Below, piece by piece: positions 17,372-26,035 of a DNA stretch of 64,000 bases (position 1 is the stretch's first letter; each line of letters starts with the position of its first letter). Below the pieces are notes generated by a model. That model had not been told where the DNA came from and did not search any database. It saw only the letters and a list, made by a program, of their open reading frames with translations. Both the position numbers and the translations under genes were made by a program. This DNA comes from Blautia sp. (GTDB lineage Bacteria > Bacillota > Clostridia > Lachnospirales > Lachnospiraceae), in assembly GCA_026169535.1 (NCBI GenBank), contig JAPFCU010000037.1, forward strand, positions 1-64,000, written 5' to 3'.

Positions 17372-18454
17372 TTATTTTGTTTTGTACATATCTTCGTAAT
17401 ATTTCTGGTAATCTCCACTGGTCACATTTTTCATCCAGTCCTCATTTTCAAAGAACCATTTAATGGTCAGACGGATACCGTCTTCAAAACAGGTTTCCGG
17501 ATACCAGCCTACTTCTTCTTTGATCTTATCCGGAGCAATGGCATAACGACGGTCATGACCCTTACGGTCTTCTACATAGGTGATCAGATTTTCACTGACA
17601 AGTTCTCTTCTTGGATCTCCTTCCGGAAGCATCTCCTGAAGAGTATCCAAAATAATATGGATAATCTGGATATTCTGCTTTTCATTATGTCCGCCGATAT
17701 TATAGGTTTCAAAAAGACGTCCTTTTTCCTGAACCATATCAATGCCTTTTGCATGATCCATAACATACAGCCAGTCACGGACATTTTTACCATCACCATA
17801 TACCGGAAGCTTCTTACCCTGAAGGGCATTATTGATGATAAGCGGAATCAGTTTTTCCGGGAACTGGTATGGTCCATAGTTGTTGCTGCAGTTTGTAATA
17901 TTCGCCGGGAATTTATAAGTATCCATATAAGATTTCACCAGCATATCTGAAGATGCCTTACTTGCTGAATAAGGGCTGTGTGGATCATAGGGAGTGGTTT
18001 CATAGAAAAATCCACCCTCATCCTCAAGAGAACCGTACACCTCATCTGTAGAAACATGAAGGAATTTTTTGTCCGGTTTAAAAGTTCCGTCCGGAAGCTC
18101 CCATGCAGATTTTGCTGCATTAAGCATAACCAGAGTTCCCAGTACATTTGTCTTTACAAACACTTCCGGATTACGGATACTTCTGTCTACGTGACTTTCC
18201 GCCGCAAAATGAACAACACGGTCAATATCATTTTCATCGAAAATCTTCATAATTGCTTCGCTGTCACAGATATCCGCTTTTACAAAGGTATAGTTCTCCC
18301 TGTTTTCAACATCTTTCAGATTTTCCAAATTTCCTGCATAAGTCAGCTTGTCCACATTGATAATGCGGATCTCATTGTCATATTTCTGAAACATGTAGTG
18401 GATATAGTTGGATCCAATAAATCCTGCTCCGCCTGTTACCAGATATGTTCTCAT
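17372..18454 (-). CDS. rfbB: dTDP-glucose 4,6-dehydratase
   Basis: 360 aa from the ATG at 18454. It oxidises and dehydrates dTDP-glucose to dTDP-4-keto-6-deoxyglucose, using NAD bound by TGGAGFIGSNY at the N-terminus. The active site YxxxK is in YSASKASSDM, and the DRSIRNPEVFVKTNV and ITNCSNNYGPYQFPEKLIPL segments are diagnostic. The ORF track begins 30 bases earlier, but AGGAGG sits eight bases before the ATG at 18454 and the protein then starts MRTYLVTGGAG. It supplies both RfbC and the WecE-like aminotransferase. It is separated from rfbA and rfbC by the operon that starts at 17136. Confidence 0.97.
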   Translation of the reverse strand: MRTYLVTGGAGFIGSNYIHYMFQKYDNEIRIINVDKLTYAGNLENLKDVENRENYTFVKADICDSEAIMKIFDENDIDRVVHFAAESHVDRSIRNPEVFVKTNVLGTLVMLNAAKSAWELPDGTFKPDKKFLHVSTDEVYGSLEDEGGFFYETTPYDPHSPYSASKASSDMLVKSYMDTYKFPANITNCSNNYGPYQFPEKLIPLIINNALQGKKLPVYGDGKNVRDWLYVMDHAKGIDMVQEKGRLFETYNIGGHNEKQNIQIIHIILDTLQEMLPEGDPRRELVSENLITYVEDRKGHDRRYAIAPDKIKEEVGWYPETCFEDGIRLTIKWFFENEDWMKNVTSGDYQKYYEDMYKTK

Positions 18455-18554
18455 ATTATTTTCCTCCTGAGAAGAGGCTGTCACTTCTCCTGCAGCCTTA
18501 GATCGATATTAAGTGTCTCTCTTCGGAACAGTTTTGCAACAGCCTCCTTTTTAA

Positions 18555-21083
18555 TTAGTTATATTCCGGGTCCGTAGGATCGAAAGTTCCGCTTCCTCTC
18601 AATGGTGTCAGCGGATTCCTTCCAAGAGGTCCCTTAAAGGTTTCATTGGCATTGTACTTTCCGTCAAAAATCCTGATTCTGGATCCATTGCAGTTTTCCC
18701 AGATCCATTTTGCATCTGCCACACAGCAGCGGATACATCCGTGGGAAGCCGGATTGCCAAGCTTCAGATATTCTCCCGCCGGAAGATTGTTTCCATGTCT
18801 CTGACCACTTGCTACAGAATGGATATAAATACCGCCTCTTACATGAGTTCCATACTGACCCCAGGACGGTCCCATGAGAAGCTGCCAGCGGTCTGCACGA
18901 TCAATTCGTTCATTTGTCATCAGCGGTGTAGGAGTCCATGGATTACCTACAGAAACACGGATAGTCTTAATGGGCACATTTTTCTTGGAATTTGTATAAA
19001 TGGTCATAACACCATTGACACGGTCACATTCCAGATAATAAGAGCTCTGTCTGAACTCATTGGTTCTGTCGCTGACACGATTTCCATATTTGTCAAAACG
19101 ATAATTTACTCCGTCAATGATCTTGGTAGTGTTCTTTAACACATATCCTGTACTTGGATCCATATAGCGGGCACGGTTCTTTGCATCATCCATGATGATC
19201 CACTCTGTAGAATATCTTCCACGGGAATCCAGCCATCCCCATTTATTTGTAGACGGATCTTTTACTCTTTTATTAGTTACTGCTGTACAGTTCTGGAAAT
19301 AATATCTTCCGCCTTTGATGTTTCTCCATCCATCAGAAGCCAGAACGCCGTTGCTTGCCGCATAATAATATTTGTTATTATACTTGATCCAGGTTCCTTT
19401 ATATCTGTTTCCACGATATTTTGTAGTAGAAGAACGTTCGAAGAAATAATAATACTTGCCTACTTTTGTAACACCGCTTGCCATACGTCCGTCAGGAAGG
19501 AAATATCTGTCCTTGGACCAGTAGTTCTGAACATTATTGCCACCGGAAGTAAAAAGGAACCATCCAACAAATTTACCGTTAACAGTAACTTTCTGAATAC
19601 CTTTCTTTTCCTGCACACGTCCTGCAACACTTCCAAAGTAATAATACCTATTGTTGGTATTTGCTCCCAGACGTACCCAGCGGTTTTTCCAGGTTGCACG
19701 CTTTCCGCTGCTGGTAAAGTAGTATCTGTAGCCTTTGATCTTGATCAGGCGATCTGTATATACCTGACCAAATTTATTGGTATAGTAGTAATAACCATCG
19801 GCTCCTTTTGTCATTTTACTCTGAACAAGATATCCATTGGCATCTGCAAAGTAAAGTGCGTCTTTGTTGTTAAAGATCTTATATGCCCCTGCCGGCATTT
19901 TTTTATAACGGCCATTATCTCCAAAGTAACGGTACTGTGTTTTCTTATTCAGGTCACGGCCTACCCAGAAATCACTCTTCATCTGACCAAAGTCAGAGTT
20001 ATAAGGAGTCAGATTCTTTCCAGCTGCTGTATCCGGATTGGAAACACTGGTCTTATAAGACTCCATGAAATAGTATTCTCCATCACTGTTCTCAGTGTAT
20101 CCGGCTGTTCCTTTTCGCATCAGAAATCTTCCGGTTACCATGTTTCCGTTTCCATCAAAGTAATAAATACCTTTTGCGAGCTGATTTCCCTTGCTGTCTA
20201 CGGTTGTAACCTCTACCATGGTCTTTCTGTAATACTCTACCGCAGCTCCGGCGGTTTCAGCCGGCGTTTCCTCTGTCTGAGTCTCTGTCTCCGGTATTAT
20301 CTCAGGTACAGCTTCCGGATCTGCCGGTATCGTTTCCGGTACAACTGCTGCTTCATCTGAAAAATCTGCAGTGCCTTCATCTGCAGTTTCTTCCGGCATA
20401 ACTTCCACGGTTTTTGGAACCGCTGTATCCAGAACAACTTCCTCTCCCTGCATCTCTGGTTCTGTCATTTCTGCATCTGCTTCCGGCTGCTGCACATTGC
20501 CTGCATCCGGAACTGTATTTTCCTGTACTGTTTTTCCTTTTGGAAGTTTACTCAGTTTCCATGCTTTACCAAATTGTTTCCAGCGGGTATACAGAAGCGT
20601 GGCCTTATGCGTCTTTTCATCTGCTGATTCAAAAGAAGCTGCGGCGGCTTCGGTATTTTCTTCTTCCAGGACCGGATCCTGCTGTTCTGTTTCAGTCATA
20701 TTATCTCCTGAACTGAACAGACCATCAGAAAACTCCTCTTCCGGATAATCCATTTCCTCCTGAGGAGCCTGCATATCCGGAATCTCTCCTGTGTTATTAT
20801 CTGTAATCTCACCATCTGCATTGTCTGAAGTTCCATCCCCCGGTACTTCTCCTGCATTGGGATCTTCAATCGTTATACTTCCTCCATCGGATCCTTCAGG
20901 CTCTTCTGTCTGTACCTCACTGTTCCCATTCTGTTCTTCTGCATTATCAGATACTTCGTCTGAAAACACAGCATCAGATACTACTGCTGCAGAAGGGTCT
21001 GCTATTGCTGCTGCTCCGGTTTCTGCAACCATTGCTGAACACATTGTCAGGCTTAACAAAACTGCCACTACTCGTTTTTTCAA
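18555..21083 (-). CDS. Secreted L,D-transpeptidase with cell-wall-binding repeats
   Basis: 842 aa. A signal peptide (about residues 1-27) is followed by ~230 residues rich in Glu, Asp, Ala and Thr with no obvious fold. Residues ~285-660 hold many aromatic-rich repeats of the choline/cell-wall-binding type (GYYYYTNKFGQ, KGYRYYFTSSGKRA). The C-terminal ~170 residues are a YkuD domain with the catalytic block SHGCIRCC and the upstream GIYIHSVASG histidine. YkuD enzymes make 3-3 peptidoglycan cross-links or attach proteins to the wall. The start is a TTG at 21083 with AAGGAGG seven bases upstream. It lies 46 bases after the HPr gene. The wall or glycan ligand of the repeats is unknown. Confidence 0.93.
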   Translation of the reverse strand: MKKRVVAVLLSLTMCSAMVAETGAAAIADPSAAVVSDAVFSDEVSDNAEEQNGNSEVQTEEPEGSDGGSITIEDPNAGEVPGDGTSDNADGEITDNNTGEIPDMQAPQEEMDYPEEEFSDGLFSSGDNMTETEQQDPVLEEENTEAAAASFESADEKTHKATLLYTRWKQFGKAWKLSKLPKGKTVQENTVPDAGNVQQPEADAEMTEPEMQGEEVVLDTAVPKTVEVMPEETADEGTADFSDEAAVVPETIPADPEAVPEIIPETETQTEETPAETAGAAVEYYRKTMVEVTTVDSKGNQLAKGIYYFDGNGNMVTGRFLMRKGTAGYTENSDGEYYFMESYKTSVSNPDTAAGKNLTPYNSDFGQMKSDFWVGRDLNKKTQYRYFGDNGRYKKMPAGAYKIFNNKDALYFADANGYLVQSKMTKGADGYYYYTNKFGQVYTDRLIKIKGYRYYFTSSGKRATWKNRWVRLGANTNNRYYYFGSVAGRVQEKKGIQKVTVNGKFVGWFLFTSGGNNVQNYWSKDRYFLPDGRMASGVTKVGKYYYFFERSSTTKYRGNRYKGTWIKYNNKYYYAASNGVLASDGWRNIKGGRYYFQNCTAVTNKRVKDPSTNKWGWLDSRGRYSTEWIIMDDAKNRARYMDPSTGYVLKNTTKIIDGVNYRFDKYGNRVSDRTNEFRQSSYYLECDRVNGVMTIYTNSKKNVPIKTIRVSVGNPWTPTPLMTNERIDRADRWQLLMGPSWGQYGTHVRGGIYIHSVASGQRHGNNLPAGEYLKLGNPASHGCIRCCVADAKWIWENCNGSRIRIFDGKYNANETFKGPLGRNPLTPLRGSGTFDPTDPEYN

Positions 21084-21129
21084 CGTACTTCCTCCTTATT
21101 TCTTTTCCACACCACTTGTTGCTCTTTGT

Positions 21130-21393
21130 TTATTCACCAAGGCCTCTGCTGATCGCATCAACCATAGCTTTCATTGCTTCCTCCTCATCTGCACCTTCGC
21201 AGACAAGTTCAATTTCATCTCCACACTTCACACAGGCTCCCAGTACACTGAGAACACTCTTGGCATTCGCAGTGCCTCCATCATACGTGAACGTGATCAG
21301 AGACTGATATTTAATTGCTGTATTGCACAAAATACCGGCAGGACGTAAATGCAGTCCCGACGGATTGTTGATTGTAATCTTCTGACTGAGCAT
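21130..21393 (-). CDS. ptsH: HPr-family phosphocarrier protein
   Basis: 87 aa, the standard length. HPr accepts phosphate from enzyme I on His15 and passes it to sugar-specific PTS enzymes; in Gram-positives HPr kinase also phosphorylates Ser46 for carbon catabolite control. Both sites are in register: SGLHLRPAG gives His15 and AKSVLSV gives Ser46. AGGAGAGG precedes the ATG. It is 14 bases after cdaR rather than next to ptsI, which is not in the window, so it may be a second, regulatory HPr (Crh-like), but its His15 is intact unlike Crh. Confidence 0.93.
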   Translation of the reverse strand: MLSQKITINNPSGLHLRPAGILCNTAIKYQSLITFTYDGGTANAKSVLSVLGACVKCGDEIELVCEGADEEEAMKAMVDAISRGLGE

Positions 21394-21407
21394 AATTCCT
21401 CTCCTGT

Positions 21408-22691
21408 TTAACTATTCTCTTCCGCTTTTGAAATTTTTGAAACTTCTATATCTGCCCTGACTTCATCTACCAGTTCATAACCTTCCGGAATACTGATATC
21501 GACAGGTATTTCATAAACGCCTTCTTCAATATCCTTCAGATCTATAGATGCCTTAATTTCCTTATCCTGCAGATTTTCCAGTTCTTCTTTTGTTTTCTTG
21601 ACACGAACTTCGATTTGAGCTGCATCAAACGTAACCTGCATTTCCTCCGGCATATTTTCAACCTTGATATTCTTTGTGGGAATATCACATACAGTGCTCC
21701 CCTCCGGAAGAATATTCACATGTACAAATACATCTGAACTGGAATCACTTATAAGTTTTAACCCTTCCGGAAGATAGTCTGAAATGTTTATTTTTTCCTC
21801 GTAATCTTTCGTTTTTCCCGAAATATCAATTATATCTGCCGGTATGGAGATTGTATTGCCCTGTTCTGCCAATGCCATCAGAGTCTGATCGCTGCCTGAT
21901 ACACTGATCACATTTGGAGTAGTGGTAACACTTTCCACCTGGTATCCGTCCGCCGGTGTACCTGAGCATTCAGCACTGATCTTAACATCAGTACGCACCT
22001 TCCACAAACGTGCAGTTACATAAACCTTGGATACATTCAGATAGCTCATATCCTGAGCACTGAATTCCTCTCCATTCTTATCTATAACCGTAACCGCTGT
22101 TTCTCTTGTTACGTCCGAAGTTGCTCCATTCACGTCAACGGATGCTGTTACCTTATCTATTTTATTAATCAACGAGGTCGGTCCTGTAATTCTGATTTTC
22201 TCGGGACTTGACTCCAGTGTTCCGATCTCATAACCCTTTTCCGGTTTTGAATTATTTCCAACTGTTACATTTACAACAAATTCCTGAGTTTCTTTATCTT
22301 CAATATGAAGACTGAGATTCTGAGGGCTGACCTGGATATTTTCCGAAGGGATTCTGCCTATCGTGACAGAAATCGGAACCATTACCGGATTTGTATCCAG
22401 ACTTACTGCCTGCTGCAAATCTGCTGCAGCCCGTATGTCCATCACAGACAGATCATCAAGAACTTTTCTCTGCGCTTTGACTGTTACACGGATAGGCTCC
22501 TGCTCCTTGTCTCTCATGCACATTTTGCCGTCCGCATCAATATATGCTTCATTTAACAGCTGAACGTCTGTAACAACAAAAGATCGTGTCACAATGGGAT
22601 TGTCTACATTAATAACCAGAAGCCATACAAGAATTGCCACGATCAGAGAAAGAATCTTCAGAGAGAGATTATTTGTCAGTTTTTCCTTCAT
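21408..22691 (-). CDS. cdaR: CdaR, YbbR-domain regulator of the c-di-AMP cyclase
   Basis: 427 aa. One N-terminal membrane helix (LSLKILSLIVAILVWLLVI) is followed by an extracytoplasmic region of about four YbbR repeats, the known plan of CdaR. In other Firmicutes CdaR binds CdaA and modulates its activity. It overlaps the cdaA 3' end by 23 bases. In many relatives glmM comes next; here an HPr gene takes that place. Confidence 0.93.
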   Translation of the reverse strand: MKEKLTNNLSLKILSLIVAILVWLLVINVDNPIVTRSFVVTDVQLLNEAYIDADGKMCMRDKEQEPIRVTVKAQRKVLDDLSVMDIRAAADLQQAVSLDTNPVMVPISVTIGRIPSENIQVSPQNLSLHIEDKETQEFVVNVTVGNNSKPEKGYEIGTLESSPEKIRITGPTSLINKIDKVTASVDVNGATSDVTRETAVTVIDKNGEEFSAQDMSYLNVSKVYVTARLWKVRTDVKISAECSGTPADGYQVESVTTTPNVISVSGSDQTLMALAEQGNTISIPADIIDISGKTKDYEEKINISDYLPEGLKLISDSSSDVFVHVNILPEGSTVCDIPTKNIKVENMPEEMQVTFDAAQIEVRVKKTKEELENLQDKEIKASIDLKDIEEGVYEIPVDISIPEGYELVDEVRADIEVSKISKAEENS

Positions 22692-23556
22692 GCTTTGACC
22701 TCCCCTTAAAAAACTGTCTCAGTCGATTATTGTCAATAATGGTTTTGTTTTGTGCTTTCTTAAGAATATCTCTAAGCTGAGTGGAAGTAATATCCCGCAC
22801 CAGTACTCCGTCCTGTGCTACAGAAACCTGTCCGGTCTCCTCTGAAACAATGATCGTTACCGAATCAGATACTTCACTGATTCCCACTCCCGCACGATGT
22901 CTGGTCCCCAGCTGTTTGCTCAGCTCCATATTATCAGATAAGGGCAGATAACAGGTTGCCGCAACGATCCGGTTTCCCCGCATAACCACTGCACCGTCGT
23001 GAAGAGGGGTATTGTGCTCAAAGATATTGATCAGAAGCTGGCTGGAAAGAACCGCATCCACAGTAATGCCCGTACGTACAAATTCATCCAGATGGTTAGT
23101 CTGTTCAATGACGATAAGCGCTCCTGTTTTTGCTTCTCCCATATCATAACAGGCCTTGATCAGCTCATTGATCGTCCTGTCGTTAAAACGTTCCTGTACT
23201 TCTTTTCCTACATCAAAAGGAATAATAGAAGCCATAATACGTTTTTGTCCAAGCTGTTCCACTACTTTGCGGAGCTCAGGCTGAAAAATGACGATAACTG
23301 CTGTGATCAAGGCACTGGCCAGTTTCGATACGATCCAGAGGATCGTATTCATCTTAAAAATATAGGCAACAAGCAGAAAAGCGCCAATAACCAGAAGACC
23401 CTTCAGGAGGGTATAGGCGCGGGTATACTTGATCCACACCATAAACTGGTATACAAAGACAGAGATCAAAAGGATCTCAATTACATCAATGATATTGACA
23501 CTGGGCATATTGATACGTGAAAGATGACCGTCCAATATGCTTATGATGTTCTGCAT
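22669..23556 (-). CDS. cdaA: Diadenylate cyclase CdaA
   Basis: 295 aa. Three N-terminal membrane helices precede a DAC domain that joins two ATP into c-di-AMP. The two active-site signatures are intact: LHDGAVVM and GTRHRAGVG. c-di-AMP controls potassium and osmolyte uptake and wall homeostasis in Firmicutes. The gene lies 48 bases after the hypothetical membrane gene at 23605-24717 and overlaps cdaR. The length and domain order are typical. Confidence 0.96.
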   Translation of the reverse strand: MQNIISILDGHLSRINMPSVNIIDVIEILLISVFVYQFMVWIKYTRAYTLLKGLLVIGAFLLVAYIFKMNTILWIVSKLASALITAVIVIFQPELRKVVEQLGQKRIMASIIPFDVGKEVQERFNDRTINELIKACYDMGEAKTGALIVIEQTNHLDEFVRTGITVDAVLSSQLLINIFEHNTPLHDGAVVMRGNRIVAATCYLPLSDNMELSKQLGTRHRAGVGISEVSDSVTIIVSEETGQVSVAQDGVLVRDITSTQLRDILKKAQNKTIIDNNRLRQFFKGRSKHEGKTDK

Positions 23557-23604
23557 AGCCTCTCCTTTCTATCCGACGCGTCCTCAGTCAGCAGATGGAT
23601 CCTG

Positions 23605-24717
23605 TTACAGATCTTTCAGTGATTCCTCCAGTTTTTTCTCAAAATCCACATCATCTACAATGGGTTTCCGCATCACTGTTTCCTCATCCTGTACCGGACT
23701 TTCTTTTTTTCTCTTTCTGGGAGCTTCTTCTCCCTGGAAGAGCGGTTCATTATATTTTACCACACGTTCTGTCTGCTTTCGCTCTTCTCTTGCAGGCTCT
23801 GCATTGATCTTCTTAATGCTTCTTTCAGAGGTTGTTACAAGAGCCTTCGGAACTGCTTTCACATAATAATAATACTCATCGTCCTCATATTCAAGTCTTT
23901 CTGTACGAGTATAATCTCCTCCATATACAAAAAACTCCAAAACAAGTCCGAGCAGAACCGCTACCACTGCAAAAATGATCATTGGCACTACGGAAATGGA
24001 AACTCCCATCATGCTGCTTCCTGCAAGCATAAGCACAACATAGATCACTCCGCCTGCTACAATAGCTGTATGCCATGCATAATCAAACGTTCTTGTTCTG
24101 ATCAGGTTTACTGCCAGAATAACAGCAACAAACGCAACCAGCGTAAGCCACATCTCACCATTCTTCATCAGACCATCTGCCAAAATAGTGATTCTGTCAA
24201 AAATCTGTGTGTCTGCACTCAGAAGGATCTGGGACTGTGTTCTGATGAATCTTATAAAATAATAAATGATCACTCCGCCTGCTGCCGGAAGAGCGGAAAG
24301 TGCATTTCCAAGCAGTCCGCATCCGATAGGCAAAAGTACCGGAAGATCAAACGCACATGCCATAGGCGTCAGGACCAGAACGATGTTCTGACCGGAGCTG
24401 AACCTGAGAAACATGATCAGCATGAACAGTATCAGAACAAGCATAAAAGCAGCCACATCAATACCCAGTACATAACTGTGAGCCACCATCAGTCCATAAC
24501 CGGTAAATATCATCATTGCAGATGGGAGTATCGAACAGATCAATGCCAGGATCAGGACAACAAAAATATTATCCAGAACTGTCATATACCCCATATTTGA
24601 ATTGATCCATACGAAATATATAAGCGCCAGAACAAATTTTATCAGCGGCTGCAGATACATCTCATATTTTGAATACAGGCTTTTGATCTTCTGTTTAAAT
24701 TCCAATAATGCTGTCAT
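23605..24717 (-). CDS. Unrecognised polytopic membrane protein
   Basis: 370 aa. I do not recognise the family. About eight hydrophobic segments span residues ~20-270, including FVLALIYFVWINS and a Gly/Ala/Pro-rich loop around residues 130-150. The last ~100 residues are a charged cytoplasmic tail with an acidic Tyr-rich cluster (EYEDDEYYYYV) and Lys/Glu-rich sequence. It overlaps the preceding gene by four bases and precedes cdaA by 48 bases, so it is probably co-transcribed with the c-di-AMP genes. The layout would fit a membrane sensor or adaptor, but no function can be assigned. Confidence 0.75.
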   Translation of the reverse strand: MTALLEFKQKIKSLYSKYEMYLQPLIKFVLALIYFVWINSNMGYMTVLDNIFVVLILALICSILPSAMMIFTGYGLMVAHSYVLGIDVAAFMLVLILFMLIMFLRFSSGQNIVLVLTPMACAFDLPVLLPIGCGLLGNALSALPAAGGVIIYYFIRFIRTQSQILLSADTQIFDRITILADGLMKNGEMWLTLVAFVAVILAVNLIRTRTFDYAWHTAIVAGGVIYVVLMLAGSSMMGVSISVVPMIIFAVVAVLLGLVLEFFVYGGDYTRTERLEYEDDEYYYYVKAVPKALVTTSERSIKKINAEPAREERKQTERVVKYNEPLFQGEEAPRKRKKESPVQDEETVMRKPIVDDVDFEKKLEESLKDL

Positions 24718-25148
24718 TTTCGATTACCTCCTGCTGTTCCTCTGCCAGCGCTTCTTTTTTCTTCCCGTGTATAGATCTTGCTTAATTCTGTAAGCTGTAT
24801 GTAATATTCTTTTACACTTTTTTTGGCTTTATAATATTTCACAGAATACTGTATATATGTCAGGATAGAATATCCCACAAGTGCTGCCACATAACCAACG
24901 ATTATGTAGATTCCCATAGAAACCAGATCCATCTTATGAAGATTCCCCATCAGATATTCACCAAAATAAACGGCCACAGCTGCAACAGCCATGATGTATC
25001 CGATAGTTACAAGAAAGAAATTCTTGATCAGTGCCAGACCGATATAATCACTCCTGTAGTATTTGCTGACCGGAAGGTATTTCCTGCCCTTGCCCTGCTC
25101 ATACATGGCAATCTTTGTCATTATCTTTACCTTTTCCTCATTGATCAT
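24714..25148 (-). CDS. Unrecognised small membrane protein
   Basis: 144 aa. Two or three hydrophobic segments (FFLVTIGYIMAVAAVAVYFG and MGIYIIVGYVAALVGYSILTYI) sit between a basic N-terminal part and a Lys/Glu-rich C-terminal helix. I choose the ATG at 25148 because GAGGAG lies just upstream; the ORF start at 25229 would leave only about a dozen bases after the predicted promoter. It is the first gene of the presumed operon with cdaA. No family assignment. Confidence 0.7.
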   Translation of the reverse strand: MINEEKVKIMTKIAMYEQGKGRKYLPVSKYYRSDYIGLALIKNFFLVTIGYIMAVAAVAVYFGEYLMGNLHKMDLVSMGIYIIVGYVAALVGYSILTYIQYSVKYYKAKKSVKEYYIQLTELSKIYTREEKRSAGRGTAGGNRK

Positions 25149-25248
25149 AATCTGCTCCTCAATCAAACATACATTCTCAGACAGCCTGTCTGAACTCTCC
25201 TCTATTATCTGTTTTTCACAAACAGACACAGATATTCATAATACTTTA

Positions 25249-25277
25249 ATTGTATCATATATCACTATGCATGAAAA
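25249..25277 (-). promoter_or_regulatory. Promoter upstream of the cdaA operon
   Basis: Minus-strand TTTTCA and TACAAT are separated by 17 bases, with TG one base before the -10 (extended -10). It lies about 100 bases upstream of the preferred start at 25148 and has AT-rich flanks. A housekeeping sigma factor would recognise it. Confidence 0.6.
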
Positions 25278-25295
25278 GTATTTTTATGGTTTTTC

Positions 25296-26003
25296 TCATC
25301 CCTGCCCCGTACATAGCGTAATACAGTACACCTTTTCAGCCCCTGCCGCTTTCAGACATGAAGCCGCAGCTTCCATCGTACTCCCTGTAGTGTATACATC
25401 ATCCACTACCGCCACAGTGAATCCTTGCAGGTCCTCTTTTACACAAAAGGCATCCTTCAGATTCTGTCTGCGCTGCACTGCATTCAGTTTTTTCTGAGAT
25501 CTGGTTTCATGGATCTTTTTCAAAATATCATGCGACACCGGGATTCCAAGTTTTTCCCCTATCCTTTCTGCCATATATTCTGCCTGGTTAAATCCCCTCA
25601 TTCTCAGTTTTGCAGAAGTAAGAGGTATCGGGATCAGCACATCCGGATCCCACCTCAGGATCTCATCTCCCACATACCTGCAGATTGATGCTCCATAAAA
25701 GTCTCCATACTCTCTGGCACCATAATATTTGTATCTTACCAGAGACTGTCTCAGCCTGCCATCATAAAGAAATACCGATCTGTTTCTGTCAAAGCTTCTT
25801 TTATGCCCCCTGCATTCTGCGCAGTATTCCTCCTGGGGTTTTACCGGTTTTCCGCACTTCAGGCAGTAATGACTCCCCACTCTGCTGAATCCGTCCTCAC
25901 ATTCCGGACATACAAGATCCGCCTGATTTCTCAGTATCCTGTGACAGACCGGACAATGTCTGGGATACAGAATATTTAAAAAACCATGAATAAGTTTTTT
26001 CAC
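25296..26003 (-). CDS. comF: ComF-family phosphoribosyltransferase-like protein
   Basis: 235 aa. The N-terminal third has two zinc-binding pairs of cysteines (CPVCHRIL with CPEC, and CLKCGKP with CAEC). The C-terminal half is a type I phosphoribosyltransferase fold with the PRPP loop VAVVDDVYTTGST. ComF is needed for DNA uptake in competent bacteria, where it works with ComEC and the ComFA helicase. The start is preceded by a usable GGAAGCC-type site, and 32 bases separate it from recD2. No comFA is in the window. Confidence 0.92.
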   Translation of the reverse strand: MKKLIHGFLNILYPRHCPVCHRILRNQADLVCPECEDGFSRVGSHYCLKCGKPVKPQEEYCAECRGHKRSFDRNRSVFLYDGRLRQSLVRYKYYGAREYGDFYGASICRYVGDEILRWDPDVLIPIPLTSAKLRMRGFNQAEYMAERIGEKLGIPVSHDILKKIHETRSQKKLNAVQRRQNLKDAFCVKEDLQGFTVAVVDDVYTTGSTMEAAASCLKAAGAEKVYCITLCTGQG

Positions 26004-26035
26004 TGGGCTTCCTTTCTCCCCGATGAAAAAGGATT

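Noticed and set aside
18474-18546. Inverted repeat GAGGCTGT/ACAGCCTC before rfbB
   Set aside because: The eight-base arms are 57 bases apart with no T-run; it could be leader structure, but the evidence is too weak to call a regulator or terminator.
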